Positions 54,201-62,100 of a stretch of DNA of 64,000 nucleotides are shown in pieces. The stretch comes from Limosilactobacillus sp. (GTDB lineage Bacteria; Bacillota; Bacilli; Lactobacillales; Lactobacillaceae), in NCBI RefSeq assembly GCF_022651205.1, contig NZ_JALCQI010000001.1, positions 124,001 through 188,000 on the forward strand, given 5' to 3'. Position numbers and translations under genes: made by a program. The notes under the pieces were generated by a model. The model was not told the DNA's origin, searched no databases, and saw only the letters and a list, made by a program, of their open reading frames with translations. How positions within the stretch are numbered: position 1 is the first letter of the stretch; each line of letters begins with the position of its first letter.

Positions 54201-55962
54201 ACAGGTAATTCACTATGTTGATGCTGATGAAGGTGACCGGTTAATTAGTGCTCAAACAGTTACGGGAACTGAGGACAGTCAAATTGACTTTACTCCAGAG
54301 GTTCCAGCAAACTACGAGCCAGTTGGCAAGTTACCGTCAACGATTATGATTAAGGGCGGTATTACTACCATTGCTCTAAAGCATAAGACTCAAGATATTA
54401 GTGATTCTAAGACAGTCACCCGGACGATTATTGATGAGTTGCCAAGTGGTACCAAGACGATAACACAAAAGGTAACAATTACTCATAAGGGTGTACTTGA
54501 TCTAGTAACTAATGTGGAAACTTGGGATCCTTGGACAACTGCTACGCTCGCTGAATATGTTCCAGAAGTACCTGATGGTTATACTGCAAGTATTAGTGAT
54601 GTACCTGAAGAAACTGTAACTGATAAGACGCAGAATTCTACGGTAAAGATCACTTACAAGGCAATCTCACAGCCTCAAGAAAATCAACAAGTAATTCAGT
54701 ATGTTGATGATGACGAAAATGGTCGACTTATTAGTACGCAAGTAGTTGAAGGAACGGAAGGTAGTGAAGTTACATTTACTCCAGAAATTCCGGCAAACTA
54801 TGAGCCTGTTGGTGATGTACCAAAGAAAGTAACCATTGCGGCTGGTATTACTAAGATTCACTTGAAGCACAAGACCACTCGTACCAGTCAAACAAGGGAT
54901 GTTACTCGAACAATCATTGAAAAATTCCCATTTGGCACAAGCAAGACTAAGACGCAAACAGTTACCTTAACGGAAACCGGAATTAAAGACTTAGTAACTG
55001 GCAAGACCAAGTGGAATAATGATTGGAAGACAGGTGAATGGAGTGCATTTACTCCAGATGAGGTTCCTGGTTATAATGCTGATCCAACTAGTGTAGCTGC
55101 TGAAAAGGTAACTGGTGAAACCAAGGATAAGACAGTCAAGATTACTTACGCTCCAAATGAGCAAACAGGTAAGATCTCCTACCAAGATAAAGATGGCAAA
55201 GAAATTACTTCGACGCCACTTTCTGGCAAGACTGATGAGCAAATCAATGTTGATCCAGTCGCACCAGCAGGTTGGGAAATCATCCCAGGTCAGGACATTC
55301 CAAAGACAGTTATCGCAACTGCTAATGGAATTCCAACTGTTATCGTAAAGGTTCAACGTATAGTAATTCCACCGGTACCTGAAACGGCTACCGAAAAGGT
55401 TCAATTCGTTGATGAATCTGGGAATGTGGTTGCTAGCCAAGATTACAGTGGTGACCTTGGTCAGACTATTCCAGTAGAACTTACTGTTCCAGCTGGTTAC
55501 AAGCTAGCTGCTGGTCAAGAATTACCAACAGAGATTAAGATTGAAAATGGTGTCATTACCATTAAGGTTGTGACTGAAGGTTCTGATCATCCGGACCACC
55601 CAGACCAACCAGTAAATCCGGATCATCCAGTAAACCCAGACCAACCGGTAAATCCCGATCATCCAGATAATCCTAACCAACCGGTAACACCAGATCACCC
55701 AGAAAATAATGGTGATAATGCTGGTAAACCAGGTGAAGGTGGCAATGTTCCGGGACACGGCAATGCAAATCCTGGTCATATTGCAAATGACAATTCAATT
55801 TCTTCTCAAATTAACCATCACGCCAACGGAAACCATAACAAGACAAACCAATTACCACAGACTGGTAACACTAACAACGAAAAGGCAGCAACTCTTGGCT
55901 TCCTCTTCGCGGGTCTTGCAAGTATCTTTGGCCTTACGGGATTACGGAAGAAGAAAAAGTAG
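42268..55962 (+). CDS. Giant LPXTG surface protein with KxYKxGKxW-type signal peptide, MBG repeats and MucBP/Mub-like repeats
   Basis: Up to 4567 aa; KLYKAKKQW signal, ~20 MBG-type repeats (e.g. ATLSGQNSKTYDGQDI), MucBP-like (VIHYVDADEGDRLIS), P-rich wall domain, LPQTGNTNNEKAATLGFLFAGLASIFGLTGLRKKKK. Probable start TTG 42268 by alignment with second gene (track start GTG 42259). Confidence 0.9.
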   Translation: MGKNNQQRRMIPERKNYKLYKAKKQWITACATALLAFGTTALMNVSASADTNSTNRDPETEIEAPSVKDALNSRSPKSNSSASSSTNKGQLATQQTSETAQTSVATNAVTSSAKAAPLTKTITDTAKSQDNGQTTASSASTVKSGLVQPATTSDQINQQSSQQTTADKSANHNDQSAASSVKVPVPVMPHADSSENAAPVAWTDDVAYVVVDTNLTNLASKFLQNGAELEAAGAKITWVGDVPKPTQADIDSLQPISGKVRVQYADGTSKEVEVGAMVEPHATITSNTFYYVNNVGDRVDSATAADANGRKLWDQDDSSKSVLNTQDLYDPGSATAKLLAPLDTSTIGIHWAEVQVTDTSVFWNGEGTVSQQVIGTPYIVKLPYVVKTLKLKDDIPMASGDPTINAQLATSLGNDAQLAFNLGTGTNTNVAMGEYFYQDYALAVALGIVTKVSNWTAPTDLKNTKENHFTLTLAQLPNAPEQNVQVKYISDIQVAPIYIYNQGTTYTNGLGQNSVLIKQLIADGEMNGQVHIVLPDGTKLKATDLSNLQIKLANRGQGIFKATFTVGYNGVNKAGQPNVFTGVGNINALPGFNDQVNKWYAKLNNTNKATYQEGMHAQWTNASATITPLQPSIAQGTPDVVDISNGPIMEADNQVLSTLVKNPADPQRGYGVTKPNQFTDANGNKLPEGQWPEGTKFEWAGKDGAKKLVLDKAGETRTGDVKITLPSGSTYTVKNITVVSRAKVKLKNETVDYGTKLTAKDLVTNLDVFPEGTTFQYIANEPKWTVPGSYNTVTITATYPTVDENGNPITGKDATITTDPAKCDVAVNGLRTITVLEGTTDIPSASSVLNLPTDWAAHDTPEWVTTPNSTQTNEGEIKVHYTESGLDQTIKVYVNVIPRTSLSNVKDFFTNGNRYDGQTGSIANGVNQGGILTKANGNAINYQAYTASGQSGKVSTITKGDASYTPTYSLSGLQTNTDGSLASGKQNVTIKVYVPKGTIGAKTDDQGSYYELKDTVNVAQKVKFQFVDQYHNDAPIENIPTYSQEFIPGVQANLNFRMQVPNGYELASGTSIPTSYTLAEFTKNPITVNVLIHQKMHFYITFHDEDSKKDLGTVEIADNWNGGYHDVTSQLHLPAGVNVNDYESVSASGVPEGVTLAASYWDPFSKENATWWIPNCKWDKTLEVESKLCDATMTINLKHKTTVTQEQQERTATVHYIYANGNYAGQSANPNATATFMYTREKTHDDVTKKDTYTDWKFDNKFNNANYKNGISDFHQGQWTINNGTATVTVPTNDGYTATDSGDWTDNQNAAEFNFDGKDALTDTATSYGQKKDHTIYYVQNKTESRTITEYYRAVNDDGTPGEELQAPSHIDVHLKKDLVSFATNGSTDPTHFTIKYADNWTTAYAINDPKEYSNQVGSWDWSSNSSIRNAFPVNITKDGKEYHSTDLPNGTNQTNVIDGGYDTAVFNLVGDLNTAFTAQGEGQKASSQTIFYLRDDQVQQEKKRTIEVTKPGETETETYPAGSATLTRTAKRVLNGFDFGDWNTGSWTATDQGGEIPGYSRSIEVSTDGGQTWTAGTAADLGKVTVTNKTKNTIVKVTYGAVATAKLTGNGSSTYNGSAITNADLTKGIHVVVNGPTASSGTYKLQAGDVEFSSDGGNTWTKKMPINADTYQVRLSTQGEDNIKDQFGNNSIVWTQDGKSTITSDATYIIKKLEDDSVMANAETGNYEMTYNGAAPSSIDASKFKFTITVNGQTVNLDAAGLTSADFAWVDGQAPKDVGTYQIKLTDAGLTKLQANNSNFILKNTGNGTFTINQADASATLAGSGTRPYNGQAVTVDDLNVSDDHNNITLTLHYPKDGNSNYSTTVNLTADDFTWNTLNGQAPTAANTQPYTITIKADAVQKIIEQAVGKGQNGVSNVKFANGAITGTANYTITPLETNAELVNVTEGNYSKVYDAQVTNQIDSGKFQITANVDGQPVVLNMDGITGGSYQWVDEEGNPLTDNPKNVGTYYVKLTDTAFAHLQAENPNFKLSNTGLGVYTITQADATGTLSGSNSKVYDGSAITTGQLNNNGDIKVSLNFPGVNGQTYTLKQNDYTISGNATDADDYTITLTTTGVTNVENYIKSLAGTGQNSQSNVKFADNAISGTANFTITASKNVVSVGGIQTETYKGSPYNVVYKANGDNSVTVSIAKAAGNNAGALASLTNVHLDSDDFKIVNGPAKNVNSYKVALTDAGLAKIKQALGKNYEISVDQTAFGTLKINKYQASAKLTGDPSQAYTGNPIADYLSKYHVALDEPNASSYSLVAGDLEFNVNGHWVTEAPVNAGKYDVRLSQAGWNHIKAINSANVEWPTDASAGTGTYTITQAKVTTELSGSNSMTYTGSAVTTADLYADGSTIKVVISGTGISNLPQTFELKAGDYVWQTIDGQAPKNVGTYTIKLTAAGINNIQKQINQAVGEGNVALITTADKAGTADFEIKQAVAENVQLYGDEKSTYDGNQVKFDPTKADVKNNFGFHNVAGLTIPEFTSADFDWFDKDGNPISAPTNAGHYILKLNAQGEKKFADANTNYTFVKDGKSTITGQINYIVDPAELVITVAGSASKVFDNQPAKLTQAQIDAGDIKLVWGNSDKEPTGLGQFNLTPADFEIVDADGQPAVHANVGKNVDGTSVTGTPYQVRLTVAALEKIKALSGASNYTISQSKNHGDYYIYEHRAELTLTGNQTTVYGTYLPFDPSAYTLDFSNWLESSAKPKITWQNGVLYVNGQPNTKNVTWQAGDLYVDGYPDGSLPTNVGSYQVKISKHLTDELRQLFPDYDFSGNIGRAVMALLRSSNSSVSDSDVEASHEPASYVITPATTTVMINGAEHVKYVDGETPEIKYGDNGYTLSITAPVKPEGATETTTKQIYTDVQLSNDDLEFVTTPGDVGTYQVKLSAKGLQKLQKLTGSTNYDWTQASDARANFIVDQMPVTITVGGEKSVDYGSTDWLTTIKEDPQVNDYTLTVKTENGSTLTYQAQPGDLVFNQTPGNVGPYQVALSAQGLAHIKTKLGTNYAYPQDAVDVTTHGTLTVKQGEVTVTLTGNDGKTYDAKETVASELNPTKYNLGYSVVVYSPDGQSQTLTLAADDLQIVGDATNVGTYQVELSANGQSKLKNLTGNNGDNYKWTFTPKAHYMITAATAQADLSGSNEKIFNGLAVTTPELNSNGQILVHFTYPGSTEQSTYTLQEGDYTWVNGSAPTNVGTYTINLDQDQILQHLQDRLKELAGTGQDGVANVTISTNDLTGQASFTITPKEISNVTISGDDQSKVYNGQGANLDVNGLTIKADGTLEGTPLVDTGLTADDFDWYSAAGKKLENASVNVGSYQARLKDSFLDTLKQKNPNYSFDAAQGVINYDIKPAPATVTIGNSASRDYDGKSTSAADVQVSWNSTGFVTGENLNHTGVTASDYTWYTKNANGTYTIMTGEPTNAGTYYLKLNDGAIAQIKRDNPNYSFANDAFTGEFTYTINAVAGTATLSGQNSKTYDGQDISLADLNSTDGNIEVKFAFPGSTDSDTYQLQSGDYTIGHNAAKVGNYTIKLSDQGLANLQAALDKYAGNGNVTLDADSLQGSASFKINPKVANVTLSGNDDKTYDGQPAVINPDKGSLTAEGLINGQGLNTTGLTAGDYEWVDAQGNKIDAPTDAGTYYIRLTKAGLDQLQADNPNYQLSESGRITYVISPAEAKVKIAGFEQETTAKINAGNYHLDVPAGVTVPDGLEYEFASTPNQSGTYLISLTPASMQKLIKANPNYDLKISSTAEFELDATLTIEFQDADENNKQVGKTITKTGVADSTINNLGLTIPNKYELAQGQTLPGDYTFGTSLEQHLYIKLVHKTKQDTQTKDVTRTINYEGLIPDQLSQIPDSQKKQTVEFSRTVKTDLVTGKTVPGSWTPGDGQFTFVGFTPKQFNGLVADKVVANEVVTPDSKNSSITITYKAVPEPEQGQQVIHYVDADEGDRLISAQTVTGTEDSQIDFTPEVPANYEPVGKLPSTIMIKGGITTIALKHKTQDISDSKTVTRTIIDELPSGTKTITQKVTITHKGVLDLVTNVETWDPWTTATLAEYVPEVPDGYTASISDVPEETVTDKTQNSTVKITYKAISQPQENQQVIQYVDDDENGRLISTQVVEGTEGSEVTFTPEIPANYEPVGDVPKKVTIAAGITKIHLKHKTTRTSQTRDVTRTIIEKFPFGTSKTKTQTVTLTETGIKDLVTGKTKWNNDWKTGEWSAFTPDEVPGYNADPTSVAAEKVTGETKDKTVKITYAPNEQTGKISYQDKDGKEITSTPLSGKTDEQINVDPVAPAGWEIIPGQDIPKTVIATANGIPTVIVKVQRIVIPPVPETATEKVQFVDESGNVVASQDYSGDLGQTIPVELTVPAGYKLAAGQELPTEIKIENGVITIKVVTEGSDHPDHPDQPVNPDHPVNPDQPVNPDHPDNPNQPVTPDHPENNGDNAGKPGEGGNVPGHGNANPGHIANDNSISSQINHHANGNHNKTNQLPQTGNTNNEKAATLGFLFAGLASIFGLTGLRKKKK

Positions 55963-55992
55963 TGATTAGAATTTAACCCAAATAAAAAAGGC

Positions 55993-56030
55993 GACTTTCG
56001 ATGTTCAATTTGAATATTGAGAGTCGTCTT
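55993..56030 (+). terminator. Probable terminator between the two giant adhesin genes
   Basis: GACTtTCgATgTTCAAtTTGAAtATtGAgAGTC. Confidence 0.65.
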
Positions 56031-56090
56031 TGCCTTATTGGTAATATTTGTCCATCAATGATTCGTTTGCTAATATTGCTATTTCAATAA

Positions 56091-56130
56091 CGAAAATGAT
56101 GATACAATTTAATGTGTATAAATGAAAGCG
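56091..56130 (+). promoter_or_regulatory. Predicted promoter of giant adhesin 2
   Basis: GATGATACAATTTAATGTGTATAAATG, similar to 42056-42095. Confidence 0.45.
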
Positions 56131-56173
56131 ATATAATGAAAAATAATTAATTGAAGAGTGGGGAGGATTAATA

Positions 56174-59100
56174 ATGGGTAAGAACAATCAACAACGGAGA
56201 ATGGTTCCAGAAAGAAAGAATTTCAAACTGTATAAGGCCAAGAAACAGTGGCTTACTGCTTGTGCCACCTTTATGTTTGCTTTTGGTGCATCCGCTGTAA
56301 TGAATGTTGCCCAAGCTGATAAGCAGCCAGATGAGATCAAGCCTCATGTTGAAGAAGTCGAAGGAAGCTCCACAACGGGAAAATCACTAGTAGCTAATTC
56401 TAGTGTGTCATTAACTAAAAGTACCACTAAGAGTACTGATAACGCTAATACTTCAGCACAGCCAACTTCACAAACTCAACAACCAGCTGACAAGTCAGCA
56501 ACATCAACTGTTACCAAGGCTGCATCAGGTCAGACAGACAGTGATGCTATCAGTGCTGTTACTAGTAAACCGGAGTCAACTCAACCAGCATCGGCAAGTG
56601 AACAGGATAATTCTGCGGTAAATTCAGCCAAGCCCGCATCAGAAATACCAGCTAGTGCAACGACCCAGACCACTTCTAGCGCAGGATCCGTTACTAAAAA
56701 ACAATCAAGTGACAAGCAATCTGCTAAATCAAATATTCCAGTGCCCGTAACCCATCATGCTGTTGATTCTTCAGGCACTACCAATGGCGGCTATAATTCT
56801 GCTACGTGGGGTACACTGGATACATCTAAATGGACTGGGCAGACTGCGACATTCAATGGAACTAGTTACTATCAATTAACTAAATACACCGGTGACCAAG
56901 CTCATATTATTGTCCCTAATGAAGCCGACTTTGAGGCAGCTAATCAATCAACTAATAACCCTCAAGTGGCGATTTCTAATGATTTACTGAAAGGCTTGGC
57001 AAAGAATGCCACGACGATTGCCTTTAGCAAGACCGGTGACAAGAAAGTTAAGCTGGTAAGTGATAACTTAGATTCGACTTTTGAAAATAATAGTAATTTG
57101 GAAAAGTTAGACGCCAATAACTTGGATACCAGTAGCGTAACCTCGATGAAAAAGACTTTTCATGCGGCTCCTAAGCTATCATCCTTGACTGGCATCAGTG
57201 GTTGGGATGTTTCTAATGTCACAAGTATGACAGAAACATTCCGAGGTATGAATAGTTTGCATACTTTAGCCGGCTTGGAAAATTGGGATGTTCGAAAAGT
57301 TACCGACATGAACAATATCTTTAATGAAGAGAATACTAGCAATAATGTCGATATTTCAGCGCTGAGCAATTGGAAAACAAGTAGTCTGCAAAACCTATCA
57401 ACCGCCTTTGCAAATATTAAATTTACCAATCTTCATGGGCTGGAAAGCTGGGATGTCAGTCATGTTACCAATATGAACTCTCTTTTTGAGAACGATGATA
57501 AATTGACTGATATCAGTGCATTGGCTAACTGGAAGACTGGCAATGTGCAAAATTTTGGCTCGCTTTTTGCTAGTGCCTACAAATTAACTGATCTTGGCGC
57601 ATTAGCTAATTGGAATACTAGCAGTGCGACGGATATCGATCGTGCGTTTAATGGTACAGGCCTTATTAATTATCATGGCTTAGAGAACTGGGATACCAGT
57701 AAAGTGACTAATTTTGAAGCAATGTTTGCTAATGAGGGTGCATTAGTTGATGCCAGTGGGATCGCTAATTGGAACACCGGTAGCGTTACCAATATGAATG
57801 CTTTATTTACTGGTTCGAGTCCTCAATATCTTGATTTTTCTAAGTGGGACTTTAGTAAGGTGAATAAAGCTTCAGACGTCATCAAGAATATAAAGACGGT
57901 GGTCTATCTTGGTAATAATTCGACAATGACCGCTGATAAGTTAAGTGCTTGGGGACTTACTCAAGCAAATCAGCCAATTATTTTCGCGAGTGGCGCTCTT
58001 TACACACTCCTATCTAGCAACAAAAATAATCATAAAATTAAAATTAATAATGCAAACAATGCATATGGTACTCCAGGAACCCAAATAGGGACTATTTCTG
58101 TGCCGGTAGTTTATAATGCAGGTACGGCAAGTGACGCGACTGCTGCTATGAAGAGCTACCAAGACATGGTTGAGCATAAGGTTCAACAGTATGTTGATGA
58201 CAATAATTGTGCTTTGAAGCTAATCTCTAAGGATCCAGTTAATGATTTAACTGGTCACAATAATCATTTAGTTAACTATGCACAAGCGACATATGCTAAA
58301 ACTGCGGTTACCGTTCAGCTTATTGACGATGATGATCATGGGAGCCAAGTTGGTTCAACTCAGGGAGGGATTCTTGATAAAAGCGATCAAGTTAAGTTCA
58401 CTATTCCAGCGAACTATCAATTAGCTCAAAATCCAGGTCTAACTATCACGCAAACAGGTAATCAGGCTACGCTGACGCATGACCCAACAGGTGGTCAAGT
58501 GACGGTTCAGATTCACCTGGTTCACCAAACCAAACAGGTTGACGGCAACACAGCAGGCCTTCCAGAGGATGTGAAGAAGTCTTTAAATAAAGATATTAGC
58601 CGGACGATTAATTACACTGGCTTAACTTCCGAGCAAGTCAACCAGATTCCAGCAGCTCAAAGAACACAAACTGTTCACCTGACCGGGAAAGCCACTTATG
58701 ATCTAGTAACGAAAAAGCTGGTTAGCGATATTACTTGGGACCCAGCGCAAATTAACGGCTTTACGCCAAAGAATTTTGCTGGCTATGTCTCTCGGGTAGT
58801 GGGCACTAACGGTAACCAGGTTTCACAAATCACTGTGACGGCAGATTCTCAACCTGAAGCAGTAACAGTAAACTATAAAAAAGCCCAGTTTAAGATTAAT
58901 GTCTGGGATAACACGACTAATCAATTATTATTCCCTGATGGGTATGAATGGGAGTTCAGTAACACAATTGGGTATGTAACTATTGTGCCGAGCAACTATC
59001 ATGCTGATAATTATCAAAGTATTGGTGTCACTGGAGTTCCTTACGGCGTCAAGATTACTGGTGATCAAAAGAAGGATTTAAATCAACCAGATACCCGCTG

Positions 59101-62100
59101 GTGGATTCCAAACTATTACTGTGACTCAGATGCGAATAAGTATGACTTGGCTGGTTCAACGATTATGATTCATGTGGTTCACAAGCTGAAGGATGTTACC
59201 ATCAAGGGCTCAGATGGCAAGACTTACGATGGTCAGCCAGGGACATTTGGTAGTGACAAGCCAATTACTATTACTGGTACTGATGCGGCTACTGGTAAAA
59301 AAGATATCAAATTAGTATCAAAAGATATTTCAATTAATGATTTTGTTTGGAATACTGACGCTGCACATGATGCACCATCTGAAGCTGGTAACTATAAGCT
59401 TGACTTTAAGGACAATGCAACCAAGAAAGCTATTATTGATATTCTTCAGAAGAATAATTCGGAGTATGGTATTAGTTATATTTATCCAAATAATTTGGGG
59501 AATATTCATACTGAATTAGATTATCATATTACCCCTGCTTCTAAAGTTGTAGTTCGTTACTATGATGTTACAGGTAAAGAAAAGACAGGTACTGAGTGGC
59601 AGCCAACTGATGGTACTGAAATTGCTAGTCAAATTGAAAATTTTGTCGGTAAAGGTGGAGATCCATTTAGCTTAGATTCTCTTTCTAACAAATGGAATTA
59701 TGATCAAGTTGGTTGGAAATTTGTTGGTCAAAATAGTGTTACCAAGTACCCAACAAGTGGTACTACTACGCCTGATGGCAATTATTATGTTGGTAATTAT
59801 AATGTCTATCTAAAGGCTGCTCAGCCTATATCAAAGACAATTACCAGAACAATTATTAATAAATTGCCCTCTGGAACCGTAACTACTACTCAAAAAGGCC
59901 TAGTTTCAAGAACTCATTCTGTTGATAAGACAACGGGCAAGGTAAGTTATGGTGAATGGAAGAACGGCACCTGGGATGCATTTAATGTTCCAACGCAAGC
60001 GGGTTATCTGCTTAAAATTACCCAAGAAATTGATGGGCAGAGTTCTCAAATTAAGTCAATTAATAAAGAAACAGTAACTTTTAACAGTAAGCCAGTTACG
60101 ATTACGATTTCGTATCAAGAAGTACGTTTTACCATTAAGGTGCAAGATGACACGACCGGAAACGAACTTTATAGTAAAGACTACTCTAAATCAGATGGCG
60201 ACTTCTGGGATAATTTTAGTGCCGAGATTAAGAATCATGGGGATTATCAATCAGTAAAAATTACCGGTGAACCCAAAAGCAATCCTAATGTTGTTACCTC
60301 TAATAGGGGTCAGTCATTTACTGATCCAAATACACAGTGGTGGTTCCCTAACGTGGCAAAAGACCCAGCAGCACTAGCAGGTCAGACTTTCGTTATTCAT
60401 GTGGTTCACAAGCTAAAAGATGTTACGATTTCTGGCTCAGATGGCAAGACTTACGATGGTCAGCCAGGGACATTTGGCAATGACAAGCCAATTACCATTA
60501 CTGGTACTGATATGGTAGATAACAGCCAGAAAACTTTGGATATTGCCGACATCACCACCGCCGACTTTAAGTGGAACGACGCTAGTCATACTAATGCCGG
60601 CTCTTACACTCTGACACCAAAGGATCAGGCCAAATTGATTCAAACGCTGCAAAAAGATAATCCTAAGTATGGTGTGGCTTACCTGAAGAGTATTGGCGGG
60701 CAGCTCAACTACACGATTAAGTCGAAGGTGACCTTTGAATTTGTCGATCACGATAACAACGACACGGTGATTGGCAGGCCTGTCACGCAGGGAATGACGA
60801 TCAATGAGGAGAATACAATTACTCGAGCATTAACCATTCCCGATAAATATGTGTTGGCGACGGGACAAACGTTGCCGACGTCGTATAAGCCAACAAGTAA
60901 TGCTCCTATTGTGAAAATTCAACTGGCCCACAAGATTGACGATGTTCAAGAAACGGCTACCAGAACGGCAACGGTCCATTATATCTATGCTAACGGTGAC
61001 AAGGCTGGTCAAAAGGCCGCCGCTGATGCCGTTCTGGAAGTGGCATACAAACGGACTAACAAGAAGGATGAAGTTACAGGACAGGTCACAGATGGTAACT
61101 GGCTCTGGGATCAGAGTAAGAACGATGATGGCTTTACCCACGGCTACAAGGCTGTTCATGGTGACTGGACACTGCCACAGAATTGGGCCAATGTTTCGGT
61201 TAAGAACCCTGATGTTACTGGATATACAGCAATTACAAAGGGCGACTGGGAAATCAACAAAGATGGAACGCAATCTAATGTTCCTGCTAACCAGTTTGTT
61301 TTCCCAACTTATGCAGGTCGCGGAACTTCGACAGAGGGCGATAATTCTGTTGCTTATACGGATGAGGCACCGGTTTACGAAGCCCGGCCGGTTCACACGG
61401 TTTACTATGCTGAAGTTAAGGATGAAGGTAGATTAGTAACGAAGTCCTTTAAGAAGTACGATAACGGCACTTATACGGATGCGGATGTTATTACTCTGCC
61501 AAACGGCACTAAACAATCATACGCCCAGATTAAGGTGTGGTACCAAGGAACACCAACTGAAGTGGTCACGAATAAGAGTAGTGATCCGAAAAATTGGCAA
61601 GTAACTTATGATTGGACTTGGAACAAGGATGGTGGCGACCAGTCCACCCCTGGCTTTACGGTCATTTCAGGTCAAGGTCTCTGGCACAATATTGAAAATG
61701 GTGGCAGTTGGGGTATTACTGCACCAGACCTTTCGGGATATACGGTTGTAAGCCTTCGGCAAGATATAGGTCGCCATTCCGTTACTTCTGGTGCACCAAA
61801 GGTTACATTGGATGGTGAAACCACCGCGACTGCCTTTACTGATTCCGCTGATGATTGGTACTACAAGAATAATTTGACGACTTACTATGTACCGAACGCT
61901 GATTTACAGCGGACCATCACTAGAACCATCAAGATTGCTGGTGAAGACCCGGTTACCCAGACGGTTACTTTTAACAGAATGGCTTATATTAACCTTGATG
62001 ATACCGGCATCGTTTTCGGTGCAATTATTGGTGGTGATGCTTACAAAAATGTCATTGGCGACAACGTTTGGAACCACAATTCAAGTGACCCAGACGGTAT

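Noticed and set aside
54991-55440. 149-aa reverse ORF
   Set aside because: Antisense to the MucBP region of the giant adhesin; hydrophobic composition is a by-product of sense codon usage
60830-61436. 188-aa reverse ORF and 166-aa forward ORF in a second frame
   Set aside because: Both overlap the open frame of the second giant surface protein, which is supported by signal and repeat homology over 2609 codons
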